Positions 32,285 to 42,172 of a stretch of DNA of 62,023 bases are shown here, piece after piece. The notes under the pieces are model-generated. The model ran no database searches. It saw only the letters and a program-made list of their open reading frames with translations, and was not told the DNA's origin. Position 1 is the first letter of the stretch; the number at the start of each line of letters is the position of its first letter. The DNA comes from Deltaproteobacteria bacterium. GTDB lineage: Bacteria; Desulfobacterota; GWC2-55-46. Location: contig JACRCL010000009.1 of assembly GCA_016219015.1 (NCBI GenBank), positions 1-62,023 of the forward strand, given 5' to 3'. The translations under genes were made by a program, and so were the position numbers.

Positions 32285-34645
32285 TTAGGCCAGCACCTGT
32301 TTCATCAGCTCAATGAGCTTCTTGGGCTCGAAAGGCTTAAGTATGTACGGGCAGTTGGTCTTGGTGAGGAACTCCTTGACGTCGTGGCTGAAGACGTCGC
32401 CGGTAAGGAGTATTATGCGGTCCTTCAGGTAGTTGTGCTTCAGCATTATCGACTCGTACAGGTCCGTGCCGCCGTAGCCGGGCATCTTGATGTCGGTTAT
32501 TACCAGATTTACTTTGCTCCTGGCGAGCAGGTCAAGGGCCTCCCTGCCGTCGCGGGCCGTGTCCACCTTGAAGCCTTCCCCGGTAAGTATGTCGTAGAGC
32601 GCCTCCCTGATCGATTTTTCGTCGTCCACCACGAGTATCTTTTTCCCCGTGAACCCCTCGGCGGACGCGCCCCCGGTGCCCACGGCCTTTTTCACCTCGA
32701 CCCACTGCTCCTTCTCTATTATCGGGAGCTCTATCGTAAAGACGGCCCCGCCCTCCTCCGGGCTCATTATGTCTATGGTGCCGCCGTGCTCGGTCACTAT
32801 GCCGTGGGTGATGGAAAGCCCGAGCCCGGTCCCCTTGCCGACCTCCTTGGTGGTGAAGAACGGGTCGAATACCTTGTGTATTATCTCCCTCGATATGCCG
32901 GGGCCGTCGTCCCTGAAGGCTATCTCGATCTTCCTCCTGCCCTTCCGGGTGGATATCTCGAGCCTGCCCCTGCCCCTGTCCGCCACCATCGCGTCCTCGG
33001 CGTTGTTTATGATGTTTATGAAGACCTGCTGGAGCTGGAAGAGGTCTACCATGGTCTTCGGCAGGTCCTCGGCGAGGTTCAGAACGACCTGGATGTTGTT
33101 TGCCTTTAGCGAATACTCCCTGAGCTCTATCGTGTGCCTTATGATGTCGTTTACGTTGTGGTACTCCCGCTCGGTCTTCTTCGCCCTCGCAAACGTCAGG
33201 AGGTTCTGCACTATCTTGGCGGTCCTCAAGGACTCGTGGTAAATTTTGCGGAGCTTGTCCTTTATGTCGTCGAGCTTCTTGTCCCCGGGCGTGTCCATCA
33301 GTATCTGGCTGAAGCCCATGATGCCCATGAGCGGGTTATTGAGCTCGTGGGCTATCCCGGCGACGAGCTTGCCCATCGACGAGAGCTTCTCGGCGTGGAG
33401 GAGCTGCTCGCGGAGCATCTTCTCCTGCGTTATGTCCCTCATGACGTGGACGCTCGCCCATACCTCGCCGGACTCGTTAAAGACCGGGAAGGTCGTCACC
33501 TTGTAGGTGCCCTCGAAGACCAGGTCGTCCACCTCGGCGTCCGCTATGCCCGCCGTCTGGAGGGTGCGGGAATGGGGGCAAGAGTAGTTGGGCTCGTGCC
33601 TGCAGTACAGTAGCTCGTAGCACCTCTTGCCTATCAGCTCCTCCGGGTGGGCGTTGAACTTCCGGGCAAGGGCCTTGTTTATCTTCAGTATCCGGTAGTC
33701 CCTGTCGTGGATGGAGATGAGGTCCTGGATGGCGTCGAACGTGGCGACCCATTCCTCCTTGCTCTTCGTGACCAGCTCGAAGAGCTTTTTGTTCTCCTCG
33801 GCCCTCTTGCCCAGCGTATCGAGCATGTTGTTGAACGCGGCCGCGAGGTACCCTATCTCGTTCTCCTCCGTGACCTCGACTCTCTCGCTTATGTCGCCCC
33901 TGCCCTCGGCTATCCTCTTAATGACCTCGACGTTTTTCTGTATAGGGCCGGTTATCGACCTCTTTATGAGGAGCGAAAGCAGCACCCCGCCGATGGAGAT
34001 GGCGAACAGGCCCGATATTATCCACTGGTCCCTGCCCTTGCCGAGTATCTGGTACATCTCCTCGAGGGAAGTCCTTATGACGAGTATGCCCCTCGCGCCC
34101 TCCGTCTCGTGGCAGGTGCTGCACTTCGCCTTCTTCTCTATCGGGAGGAGGTACGTGAACACGGGCTTTTCCCCGCTCCTGTCTATGTAGTAGATCTCCC
34201 CCTTCGCCCAGTTCTTCTTGAACGCCTCCAGGGCCTTTTTGAACTCGGGGTTATTGACGCCCCTGGCCACGTTATCCTTGACGTCCAGGTGGTCCGTGAG
34301 CCACTCGGGCTTTATCTCGCCGTACTCCTTTTTAACGGCGTTTATGGTCTTTAAGTCCTTGAATGCCTCCTCTACCCCGTTGTTCCTCACGATATAGAGC
34401 GAATCGAGGCCCCGCGATTTGCTGAGAGAGCTTACGAGGTGCCGGGCCATGTCGGCCCTCTCCTCGAGCATGTCCTCGTAGATGGCCGTCATAACGGGCT
34501 GGGCCATGAAGCGGCTCGCCCTGAGCTTCTCGTCGAGGAGCTCCTTTTCCCTGTTCTTAAGCTCCCAGAATATCGAAATTATCACGCCTACCGAGATAAG
34601 GCCGATTATCAGGAAGAGTATCCTTGAATGTAGGCTTCGTTTCAT
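32285..34645 (-). CDS. Hybrid sensor histidine kinase with a periplasmic CXXCH haem motif
   Basis: 786 aa. TM1 (about 8-27), periplasmic domain (~30-205) holding C175-S-T-C178-H179, the covalent c-type haem motif, and the segment GVEEAFKDLKTINAVKKEYG seen in related sensors. TM2 (~209-229), HAMP (~230-285), PAS (~305-420, with clustered Cys in RCYELLYCRHEPNYSCPH), HisKA with H433 (GIAHELNNPL), HATPase (IINNAEDA, FRDDGPGIS, GKGTGLGLS) and a C-terminal receiver with D718 (VITDIKMPG). A redox- or gas-responsive role is likely (inference). The two downstream genes, a glycosyltransferase and an aldolase, lie 42 bp further. No separate response regulator is adjacent. Confidence 0.92.
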   Translation of the reverse strand: MKRSLHSRILFLIIGLISVGVIISIFWELKNREKELLDEKLRASRFMAQPVMTAIYEDMLEERADMARHLVSSLSKSRGLDSLYIVRNNGVEEAFKDLKTINAVKKEYGEIKPEWLTDHLDVKDNVARGVNNPEFKKALEAFKKNWAKGEIYYIDRSGEKPVFTYLLPIEKKAKCSTCHETEGARGILVIRTSLEEMYQILGKGRDQWIISGLFAISIGGVLLSLLIKRSITGPIQKNVEVIKRIAEGRGDISERVEVTEENEIGYLAAAFNNMLDTLGKRAEENKKLFELVTKSKEEWVATFDAIQDLISIHDRDYRILKINKALARKFNAHPEELIGKRCYELLYCRHEPNYSCPHSRTLQTAGIADAEVDDLVFEGTYKVTTFPVFNESGEVWASVHVMRDITQEKMLREQLLHAEKLSSMGKLVAGIAHELNNPLMGIMGFSQILMDTPGDKKLDDIKDKLRKIYHESLRTAKIVQNLLTFARAKKTEREYHNVNDIIRHTIELREYSLKANNIQVVLNLAEDLPKTMVDLFQLQQVFINIINNAEDAMVADRGRGRLEISTRKGRRKIEIAFRDDGPGISREIIHKVFDPFFTTKEVGKGTGLGLSITHGIVTEHGGTIDIMSPEEGGAVFTIELPIIEKEQWVEVKKAVGTGGASAEGFTGKKILVVDDEKSIREALYDILTGEGFKVDTARDGREALDLLARSKVNLVITDIKMPGYGGTDLYESIMLKHNYLKDRIILLTGDVFSHDVKEFLTKTNCPYILKPFEPKKLIELMKQVLA

Positions 34646-34741
34646 ACGCTGTAGCGGAATAGATTACACGATCCGGTTTTTTTTGAAACTGTACCAATAT
34701 ACGGGTAAAGGACCCCCGGCAAAACGTCGATATAGGCAGTC

Positions 34742-34860
34742 TTGAACACGCATAGCGAGCGCATTCCCCGCAGCTTGCTGCGGGGTTTAGCGAGCGAATC
34801 GAAATCGAAATCTTCCTTATGTGTCGAAGATTCCCCGCAGCTTGCTGCGGGGAGATTCAA
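34742..34860 (+). repeat. Repeat family E, copy 1 (inverted partner at 36026-36140)
   Basis: 119 bp bounded by TTGAA and TTCAA. It holds two perfect palindromes CCCCGCAGCTTGCTGCGGGG separated by tttagcgagcgaatcgaaat and cttccttatgtgtcgaag. Nearly identical to the reverse complement of 36026-36140. Confidence 0.9.
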
Positions 34861-34922
34861 TGATTAAATGATTAAATCACTTATCGGCTGGAACCGTAAA
34901 AAAGTTTAATCGTTTTCGGGGC

Positions 34923-35921
34923 TTATTCGCCCTTAAGCTCCCTCGTCATAAGCTCGAGGACAGCGTCCTTCGGCGGTCTGCCTTTGTAAAGGACGTTGTA
35001 GACCTCCCCGGTTATCGGCATATCGACCCCTTTTGAGGCCGCCAGCTCCATTGCCGCCTTCGAGGTCCTGACCCCTTCGGCTACCATCCTCATCGAATTC
35101 GTGATATCCCCCGGTTTCCTGCCCCTCCCTATCTCAAGGCCGACCGTATAGTTCCTGCTCAGGGCGGCGGTGCAGGTAAGGACGAGGTCCCCGAGCCCCG
35201 AGAGGCCAGAGAACGTCAGCGGGTTCGCGCCCATCCTTGTCCCGAGCCTTGATATCTCCGCAAGCCCCCTCGTGATGAGCGCGGCGCGGGCGTTGTTGCC
35301 CAGCCCGAGCCCGTCGGAAATCCCCGAGGCTATCGCGATGACGTTCTTGAGCGCGCCCCCGAGCTCCACGCCGATGACGTCGGAGTTCGTATATACCCTG
35401 AAATAACTTGTAGAGAAGGTCTTCTGGACGATATCGGCGGCGTCTTTCGACTCCGAGGCGGCGCATACGGCCGCGGGGAGCTTCCTTGCGACCTCGTTCG
35501 CGAAAGAGGGGCCGGAGAGGACGACTATCCCCCCGTGCTCGCCCCGGGGGAGGACGTCGCTTATTATCCCGTGGGGTGTAAGGCCGGTAGTCTCCTCTAT
35601 GCCCTTCGTGGCGCTGACTATTACAGCTTTTGCCGGGATGAACGGTCTTGCGCGGGAGATTATCTCCCGGAGGCCGTGGGAAGGTACCGCGCTTACGATG
35701 AGCCCCGCGCCTGAAAGGGCCTCTTCGAGCGAATCGGTGGGTGTTATATTCCTGGAGAGCTTTATGCCGGGCAGGTACGTCTCGTTCTCGGACTTTTCCG
35801 AGATCGACCTGCAGAGCGCGGAAGACCGCGCCCAGAGGGTGACCTTCGCTTTTTGGGCAAGGACGTCGGCAAGGGTAGTGCCCCAGCTGCCGGCGCCCAG
35901 TACAGTGAAGCGTTCTATCAA
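34923..35921 (-). CDS. gpsA: NAD(P)+-dependent glycerol-3-phosphate dehydrogenase
   Basis: 332 aa. Makes sn-glycerol-3-phosphate from DHAP for phospholipids. FTVLGAGSWGTTLADVLAQKA (Rossmann GxGxxG), IVSAVPSHGLREI, SATKGIEETTG, VLSGPSFANEVARKLPAAV, ELGGALKNVIAIASGISDGLGLGNNARAALITRGLAE (catalytic Lys in ALKN), FSGLSGLGDLVLTCTAALSRN. TTG start at 35921 with GGGAG 5 nt upstream; the frame continues upstream only through repeat E. The gene is flanked by an inverted pair of E repeats, and gyrA lies upstream. Confidence 0.93.
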   Translation of the reverse strand: MIERFTVLGAGSWGTTLADVLAQKAKVTLWARSSALCRSISEKSENETYLPGIKLSRNITPTDSLEEALSGAGLIVSAVPSHGLREIISRARPFIPAKAVIVSATKGIEETTGLTPHGIISDVLPRGEHGGIVVLSGPSFANEVARKLPAAVCAASESKDAADIVQKTFSTSYFRVYTNSDVIGVELGGALKNVIAIASGISDGLGLGNNARAALITRGLAEISRLGTRMGANPLTFSGLSGLGDLVLTCTAALSRNYTVGLEIGRGRKPGDITNSMRMVAEGVRTSKAAMELAASKGVDMPITGEVYNVLYKGRPPKDAVLELMTRELKGE

Positions 35922-36025
35922 ACTATTCTCCCGAGGCCGCAAGAAAGGCCTTCTTGTCAGGCTGCGCCCGCAAAGACCCTTGCGGCCTGAATGGCGCCTT
36001 ACTTGCCCTGCTTGCCTTACTCCCC

Positions 36026-36140
36026 TTGAATCTCCCCGCAGCAAGCTGCGGGGAATCTTCGACACATAAGGAAAAAATTTCGATTCGCTCGCTAAACCCC
36101 GCTGCAAGCAGCGGGGAGTGCGCTCGCTATGTGTGTTCAA
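36026..36140 (-). repeat. Repeat family E, copy 2, overlapping the 3' end of gyrA
   Basis: 115 bp, inverted relative to copy 1, with the same TTGAA/TTCAA ends and palindromes (one changed by a few bases). The gyrA codons Glu-His-Thr-stop lie inside it. Confidence 0.9.
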
Positions 36141-38580
36141 CCGGACCTGCCTCGTCCTCCTCTTCCTTTTCGGCTATCGGGGCTATGCCGGTTATCTGCT
36201 CGTCTTTTTCTATGTCCATGAGCTTGACGCCCTGCGTGTTCCTGCCTATTACGGCGACATACTTCATGGCTATCCTTATGATCTTCCCGGCGGACGTGGA
36301 TATCATCAGCTCGTCGGAGTCCCTTACCTTCACGATGCGGGTCACGGGGCCGTTCTTGTCGGTTATCTTTATGTTTATGAGGCCGCTGCCGCCCCTGCCC
36401 TGCCCCCTGTACTCCGAGAACTCGGTCCTTTTGCCGTAGCCCCTCTCGGTGACGGTAAGGACGGTCGCGCCCTCCTCCACAATCTCCATGGACACGACCC
36501 TGTCGTCGTCGGAGAGCTTCATCGCCTTTACGCCCCTCGCCAGGCGGCCCATCTCCCTTACCTCGTCCTCGTTGAACCTTATCGCCTGCCCGAGGCGGGT
36601 GCCGACGAATATGTCCATCTTGCCGTTGGTGAGTCGCGCGGCTATGAGGCTGTCCCCCTCGTCGAGGTTCACGGCGATGAGGCCGCCGGAGCGGATGCTT
36701 GAGAACGACATGAGGTCGGACTTCTTTATTACCCCGTGGGCCGTGGCCATCACTATGTAATTCCCCTCCACGAACTCCCTTACCGGGAGGAAGGCTGTTA
36801 TCCTCTCGTCCTGCGCGACGTTGATGATGTTGACTATGGCCTTGCCCTTGGCCGCCCTGCCTGCCTGCGGTATGTCGTAGACCTTAAGGGAGTACGCCTT
36901 GCCCCTGTCCGTGAAAAAGAGTATGTAGCTGTGGGTCGAGGCTATGAACAGGTTGCTTACGAAGTCCTCGTCTTTCGTGGTCATGCCCATCTTCCCCTTG
37001 CCGCCCCTCTTCTGGATCTTAAACAGGCTCGTGGGGTTCCTCTTTATGTACCCGCCGCTGGTTATGGTGACGACCATGTCCTCTTCGGCAATTATGTCCT
37101 CGAGGGTTATCTCGCCCGCCTCCTCGACTATCTGGGTCCTCCGCTCGTCGCCGTACCGCTCCCTTATCTCATTGAGCTCGTTGACTATAACGTCCATCAG
37201 GAGCTTTTCGCTGGCGAGTATCTCCTCGAGGCGCTTTATGATTTTGAGGACCTCTTTGTACTCCTCCATTATCTTTTCCCTCTCAAGGGCCGTCAGCCTC
37301 TGGAGGCGCATGTCGAGTATCGCCTGGGACTGTATCTCTGAGAGGTTGAAGTTCTTCATGAGCCCGCCCCTGGCTTCCTGCGGGCTCTTCGAGGCCCTTA
37401 TGAGCTTTATGACCGCGTCGAGGTTGTCGAGCGCGATCTTCAACCCCTCCAATATGTGCGCCCGCTCCCGCGCCTTACGAAGCTCGTATATCGTCCGCCT
37501 CGTCACGACCTCTTTCCTGAATCTTACGAACTCCCTTAAAAGATTGGGCAAAGGGAGCACTTTCGGCTGGCCGTCGACTATGGCGAGGTTTATTATCCCG
37601 AAGGAGGTCTTCATCTGGGTGTGGAGGTAGAGGTTGTTGAGGATGACCTCAGCCACCTCGTCCCTCTTCAATTCCACCACTATCCTCATGCCCTCGCGGT
37701 CGGACTCGTCCCTGACGTCCGAGATGCCCTCGATCTTCTTGTCCCTCACGAGGTCCGCTATGGCCTCTATGAGCCGGGACTTGTTCACCATGTAGGGTAT
37801 TTCCGTGATAACTATCGACTGGCGGTTCGTCCGGGGGTTCTTCTCGATGGACGCCTTCGCCCGGAGCTGTATCACGCCCCTCCCGGTCGTGTAGGCGTCC
37901 CTTATCCCGGCCCTGCCGTTGATGAAGGCGGCCGTGGGGAAGTCCGGGCCGGGTATGAGCTTCATAAGGTCCTTTACATCGGCCTGGGGGTTCTTTATCA
38001 CGTATATGAGGGCGTCTATCACCTCGGTAAGGTTGTGGGGGGGCATGTTGGTGGCCATGCCGACGGCTATGCCGGATGAGCCGTTCACCAGCAGGTTCGG
38101 GAATGACGCCGGAAGCACGGTGGGCTCTCTCAACGACTCGTCGTAGTTCGGGTTGAAGTCGACCGTCTCCTTCTCTATGTCGCCCAGGAGCTCGGATGAG
38201 AGCCGGGCCATCCTGACTTCGGTGTAACGCATGGCGGCCGGGGGGTCGCCGTCTATGGAGCCGAAGTTGCCCTGCCCGTCTATGAGCGGGTACCGGAGAG
38301 AGAACGGCTGGACCATCCTCGTTATCGCGTCGTAGACGGCCATATCGCCGTGGGGGTGGTATTTACCTATGACGTCCCCGACGACGCGGGCGGACTTCTT
38401 GTAGGGCTTGTTCCACTCCACGCCCATCTCGTGCATGGCGAAGAGTATCCTCCTGTGCACGGGCTTCAATCCGTCCCTTACATCCGGAAGCGCCCTGCCC
38501 ACTATTACGGACATGGCGTAGTCCAGATAGGACTTTTTCATCTCGTCTTCTATGTAAACGGGTCTTTGTTCCTGGGCCAT
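36127..38580 (-). CDS. gyrA: DNA gyrase subunit A
   Basis: 817 aa. Cuts and reseals DNA in gyrase (A2B2). [21 protein letters not shown], quinolone pocket [22 protein letters not shown], catalytic Tyr119 ([10 protein letters not shown]), coiled-coil arm, and six-bladed C-terminal domain with the GyrA box QKRGGKGK. The residue matching E. coli Ser83 is Met80 (HGDMAVYD); Asp84 matches Asp87. AGAGGGAAG precedes ATG 38580. The acidic C-terminal tail [14 protein letters not shown] ends inside repeat E copy 2. Confidence 0.96.
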   Translation of the reverse strand: MAQEQRPVYIEDEMKKSYLDYAMSVIVGRALPDVRDGLKPVHRRILFAMHEMGVEWNKPYKKSARVVGDVIGKYHPHGDMAVYDAITRMVQPFSLRYPLIDGQGNFGSIDGDPPAAMRYTEVRMARLSSELLGDIEKETVDFNPNYDESLREPTVLPASFPNLLVNGSSGIAVGMATNMPPHNLTEVIDALIYVIKNPQADVKDLMKLIPGPDFPTAAFINGRAGIRDAYTTGRGVIQLRAKASIEKNPRTNRQSIVITEIPYMVNKSRLIEAIADLVRDKKIEGISDVRDESDREGMRIVVELKRDEVAEVILNNLYLHTQMKTSFGIINLAIVDGQPKVLPLPNLLREFVRFRKEVVTRRTIYELRKARERAHILEGLKIALDNLDAVIKLIRASKSPQEARGGLMKNFNLSEIQSQAILDMRLQRLTALEREKIMEEYKEVLKIIKRLEEILASEKLLMDVIVNELNEIRERYGDERRTQIVEEAGEITLEDIIAEEDMVVTITSGGYIKRNPTSLFKIQKRGGKGKMGMTTKDEDFVSNLFIASTHSYILFFTDRGKAYSLKVYDIPQAGRAAKGKAIVNIINVAQDERITAFLPVREFVEGNYIVMATAHGVIKKSDLMSFSSIRSGGLIAVNLDEGDSLIAARLTNGKMDIFVGTRLGQAIRFNEDEVREMGRLARGVKAMKLSDDDRVVSMEIVEEGATVLTVTERGYGKRTEFSEYRGQGRGGSGLINIKITDKNGPVTRIVKVRDSDELMISTSAGKIIRIAMKYVAVIGRNTQGVKLMDIEKDEQITGIAPIAEKEEEDEAGPVEHT

Positions 38581-38596
38581 CTTCCCTCTCTCTTGC

Positions 38597-38739
38597 GGCT
38601 ACCTCTAAAAATTGTTCTTTTTACTGACCTCTGCGTCAGGTCGAAAATAAAAAATGCTCACATATTAACGTATATGCTGCGCTTTTTATTTCCGCCCTTC
38701 CTTGACTTCAGAAAAAATTCCTAATTTTTAGAGGCAGCC
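38597..38739. repeat. Repeat family A, copy 4 (reverse orientation)
   Basis: 143 bp: GGCTACCTCTAAAAATT ... AATTTTTAGAGGCAGCC, interior reversed relative to copies 1-3. It lies 16 bp upstream of the gyrA start. Confidence 0.85.
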
Positions 38740-39110
38740 TTAATTTATGGACACGCACTCTTTTAGCCTTGATTTATTGACAGCACGCACCCTAAAGGCA
38801 GGGCTTATCCCGCAAGGCCGCAGGCCGGAGAAAACCGTGTATAATTAGTAAAAAAAACGGCCGGCGTTAAAGGCGGCAAAGGCTTTCGGGGCGCGCAATA
38901 TTTTATAATATGAAAGTTTTAGTGTCGCGTCAAGAGCATTAAAGGGCCCCAGGCCCCATGTTTATTAGGTATTGGACTTTCGCCCCGGATTTTGTTAATC
39001 TTCTGTTTTTATTGTTGCCTCGGAAAGGGGAGAACCTGCCCGGGACCGGTATTTTTTTATTTAAATCGCAAAGTTAAGACCGACCTTATTTTGTTTGGAG
39101 GATATATAAG
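38740..39110. other. Intergenic region upstream of ppdK
   Basis: 371 bp without a gene. Two TATAAT boxes (38840-38845 and 38904-38909) are possible ppdK -10 elements but neither has a good -35. GGAGG sits 10 nt before the ppdK ATG. No riboswitch or RNA gene recognised. Confidence 0.5.
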
Positions 39111-41807
39111 ATGGCCAGAAAGTTCGTTTACTTCTTCGGCGGCGGGAAGGCCGAGGGAAAAGGGGAGATGAAAGAGGTCCTCGGAGGCAAGGGCGCCGGG
39201 CTTGCCGAGATGACAAACATCGGGCTGCCCGTACCGGCCGGCTTCACCATCACCACGGAGGTCTGCGATTTCTATTATAAGACCGGCAAGAAGTACCCCC
39301 CCGGCTTCCACAAGGAGGTCGAGAAGAACATAGCGCGGCTGGAAAAACTCACGGGAAAGAGGGTCGGCGACCCGGACGACCCGCTGCTTGTCTCAGTCCG
39401 CTCCGGCGCGGCGCGCTCCATGCCCGGCATGATGGAGACCATCTTGAACCTCGGGCTGAACGACAGGTCCGTGGAAGGGCTGGCGAGAAAGACCAGCAAC
39501 AGGCGGTTCGCGCTCGACGCCTACAGGCGCTTCATCACCATGTACGGCGCTACGGCCATGGGTGTGCCGAGGAAGAAGTTCGACGACGAGTTCGACGACA
39601 TAAAGGACAGGAGGACCAGGGTCCGCCTGAACAGGCGTACCGGTGCTATCCTCGATACCCACGTAAACGAGCAGGAGCTCGAAGAGCTTATCCAGAGGCT
39701 CAAGAAGGTCTACAAAGAGCAGACCGGGAAGGACTTCCCGCAGGACCCCAAGGAGCAGCTCTGGGGCTCGATAGACGCCGTCATAGGCTCATGGATGGCC
39801 GAGAAGGCCGTCACCTACAGGAGGGTCGAGAAGATTACCGGGCTCCTCGGCACGGCCGTAAACATAGTCCAGATGGTATTCGGCAACATGGGGGATAACT
39901 CCGGCACGGGCGTATGCTTTACGCGGGACCCGAACTCCGGGGAGAACATATTCTACGGCGACCTCCTAATGAACGCGCAGGGCGAGGACGTCGTTGCGGG
40001 CATACGGACGCCCATACACTTAAACGACCTCGAGAGCATAATGCCGAAGGTATACAGGCAGCTCATCCAGGTAAGGGCAAGGCTCGAGAGGCATTACAAG
40101 GAGATGCAGGACATAGAGTTCACGATAGAGGAAGGCAAACTCTACATCCTCCAGTGCAGGACCGGCAAGCGCTCCCCGATGGCCGCCTTCAGGATAGCCG
40201 TGGACATGGTGAAGGAACGGCTCATAACAAAAAGGGACGCCCTCCTGAGGATAACCGACAAGGACATAGAGGGGCTTTTCTACCCCGTAATAGACCCCAG
40301 GATACCGCAGGATGAGCTAAAGGCGAACCTCTTCGCTACCGGCATAGCCGCCGTCCCGGGCGCGGCCTCGGGCCAGGTCGTATTCAGCGCAAAGGACGCG
40401 GAGGACTCGACCGCGCAGGGCAAAAAGGTCATCTTGGTGAGGAAGGAGACGAGCCCCGAGGACGTCGGCGGCATGCACGCGGCCAAGGGCATACTCACGG
40501 CGACGGGCGGCAAGACCTCCCACGCGGCGGTGGTCGCGAGGGGCTGGGGCAAGTGCTGCGTCGTAGGCTGCGAGGACCTCCTTATCGATTACGAGGCAAA
40601 GACCATGTCGGTCGGCAATACCGTGATAAAGGAAGGCGACGAGATAACGATAAACGGCTCCACCGGGGAGGTCTTCAAGAAGGCCCTTAACCTCATAAAG
40701 CCCGAGCTGCCGGAGGCGTACAACTCCCTTATGAAGTGGGCGGACGACGAGCGGGTGCTGAAGGTAAGGACGAACGTCGATACCCCCTACGACGCCGAGA
40801 ACGCCGTAAAGCTCGGGGCCGAGGGGATAGGGCTCTGCAGGACGGAGCACATGTTCTTCGACACGGACGTCCGGAGAATTGCCATCCAGAGGATGATAAT
40901 AGCCGAAGACGAGGAGACAAGGAAGAGGTCGCTTAACGAGCTTTTGCCGTTCCAGAAAAAGGACTTCATAGGCATCTTCAGGGCAATGGACGGCAAGCCC
41001 GTGACCATAAGGCTCATCGACCCGCCGCTCCATGAGTTCGTCCCGCATACCGAGGAGGAGCAGAAGCACCTCGCCCAGAGGCTCAACATACCGTTCCACC
41101 AGGTGAAGAGGAGGATAGACAGGCTCCACGAGGCCAACCCCATGCTCGGCCACCGGGGGAGCAGGCTTTGCATCACGTACCCCGAGATACTCGACATGCA
41201 GGTCCGCGCAATAATGGAGGCCGCGTGCGAGAGCAAGAAAAAGGGCGGCAAGGTATACCCGGAGATAATGCTGCCGCTTATAATAGACGCCAAGGAGCTT
41301 CTGATACTCGCCAACAGGACCCGCAAGGTCGCCGAGACCGTCAAGGGCGAGCAGGGGGTGGAGTTAAAGTACCTGATAGGGACGATGATAGAGGTGCCGA
41401 GGGCCGCGCTCCTGGCTGACCAGATAGCGAAGGTGGCCGAGTTCTTCTCGTTCGGCACGAACGACCTTACGCAGATGACGCTCGGGATGTCGAGGGACGA
41501 CGCCGGGAGGTTCCTCCCGGACTATGTAGATGAGAAGAAGGCCGGGATACTGAAGAGCGACCCGTTCCAGTCCCTTGACCAGGAAGGGGTCGGCCTCCTT
41601 ATAAAGATGGCCGTGGAAAGGGGCAGGAAGGTGAAGCGGGACCTGAAGATAGGCATCTGCGGCGAGCACGGGGGCGACCCGTCCTCTGTCGAGTTCTGCC
41701 ACAGGAACGACTTCGATTACGTATCATGCTCTCCTTTCAGGGTGCCCATAGCGAGGCTTGCGGCCGCACAGTCGGCGATAAGGTCCCCGAAGAAGAAAAA
41801 GAGATAG
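39111..41807 (+). CDS. ppdK: Pyruvate, phosphate dikinase
   Basis: 898 aa, standard length. Interconverts pyruvate, ATP and phosphate with PEP, AMP and pyrophosphate. N-terminal ATP-grasp domain (FFGGGKAEGKGEMKEVLGGKGAGLAEM; VSVRSGAARSMPGMMETILNLG), swivelling domain with phosphohistidine H471 (GGKTSHAAVVARGWGK), and C-terminal PEP/pyruvate TIM barrel (GLCRTEHMF, RLIDPPLHEF, GTMIEVPRAAL, FFSFGTNDLTQMTLG, GICGEHGGDP). Strong terminator follows at 41850-41884. Its presence fits reversible glycolysis/gluconeogenesis together with the gapA-pgk-tpiA cluster 16 kb away. Confidence 0.97.
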   Translation: MARKFVYFFGGGKAEGKGEMKEVLGGKGAGLAEMTNIGLPVPAGFTITTEVCDFYYKTGKKYPPGFHKEVEKNIARLEKLTGKRVGDPDDPLLVSVRSGAARSMPGMMETILNLGLNDRSVEGLARKTSNRRFALDAYRRFITMYGATAMGVPRKKFDDEFDDIKDRRTRVRLNRRTGAILDTHVNEQELEELIQRLKKVYKEQTGKDFPQDPKEQLWGSIDAVIGSWMAEKAVTYRRVEKITGLLGTAVNIVQMVFGNMGDNSGTGVCFTRDPNSGENIFYGDLLMNAQGEDVVAGIRTPIHLNDLESIMPKVYRQLIQVRARLERHYKEMQDIEFTIEEGKLYILQCRTGKRSPMAAFRIAVDMVKERLITKRDALLRITDKDIEGLFYPVIDPRIPQDELKANLFATGIAAVPGAASGQVVFSAKDAEDSTAQGKKVILVRKETSPEDVGGMHAAKGILTATGGKTSHAAVVARGWGKCCVVGCEDLLIDYEAKTMSVGNTVIKEGDEITINGSTGEVFKKALNLIKPELPEAYNSLMKWADDERVLKVRTNVDTPYDAENAVKLGAEGIGLCRTEHMFFDTDVRRIAIQRMIIAEDEETRKRSLNELLPFQKKDFIGIFRAMDGKPVTIRLIDPPLHEFVPHTEEEQKHLAQRLNIPFHQVKRRIDRLHEANPMLGHRGSRLCITYPEILDMQVRAIMEAACESKKKGGKVYPEIMLPLIIDAKELLILANRTRKVAETVKGEQGVELKYLIGTMIEVPRAALLADQIAKVAEFFSFGTNDLTQMTLGMSRDDAGRFLPDYVDEKKAGILKSDPFQSLDQEGVGLLIKMAVERGRKVKRDLKIGICGEHGGDPSSVEFCHRNDFDYVSCSPFRVPIARLAAAQSAIRSPKKKKR

Positions 41808-41849
41808 CCTTTAGCTTAGGCTCACAATCGCCAGTGGCTGTTTAATGAA

Positions 41850-41884
41850 GCGCGCCCTCCCATTAAGGGAGGGCGCGCTTTTTT
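41850..41884 (+). terminator. ppdK terminator
   Basis: GCGCGCCCTCCC-ATTA-GGGAGGGCGCGC stem followed by TTTTTT. Confidence 0.92.
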
Positions 41885-41890
41885 GATGCA

Positions 41891-41912
41891 GGTTCAGGTT
41901 TGCAACTGAACC
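41891..41912. repeat. Repeat family C hairpin, copy 1
   Basis: GGTTCAG...CTGAACC around tttgcaa; degraded outer bases. Confidence 0.6.
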
Positions 41913-41947
41913 CTGATGTTCTAATACAGATTATCTTTTAGCCGGGA

Positions 41948-42107
41948 CCTTTTTGCGCATTGCCATGCGCTTTCGGGCATAAGCTCGCTCCCTGCATCCT
42001 CCTGCCGCGGGCGAGCCCGCCGAACCTTCCTCAAGATACGCCTTCCGCCCCGCTCGCCCGCCCATCCTCCATCCCTACGGTCGCTACGCCCTATGCCCTG
42101 TGGTTTT
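41948..42107. repeat. Repeat family D, copy 2
   Basis: 160 bp, starting cctttttgcgcattgccatg and ending tacgccctatgccctg. Closely similar over its whole length to 53126-53286. The core GCGCATTGCCATGCGC is a near palindrome. No start/stop pattern consistent with a gene. Confidence 0.8.
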
Positions 42108-42131
42108 TGAAAAAAAGAAATGAAAAAAATA

Positions 42132-42160
42132 GCGGGTTCAGGTTGCAAACCTGAACCCGC
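42132..42160. repeat. Repeat family C hairpin, copy 2
   Basis: GCGGGTTCAGGTT-gca-AACCTGAACCCGC, a 13-bp perfect stem. Confidence 0.8.
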
Positions 42161-42172
42161 ACGCGGTAGAAC

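Noticed and set aside
35922-36140. N-terminal extension of GpsA
   Set aside because: Upstream frame translates repeat E; the Rossmann motif begins right after TTG 35921, which has a Shine-Dalgarno.
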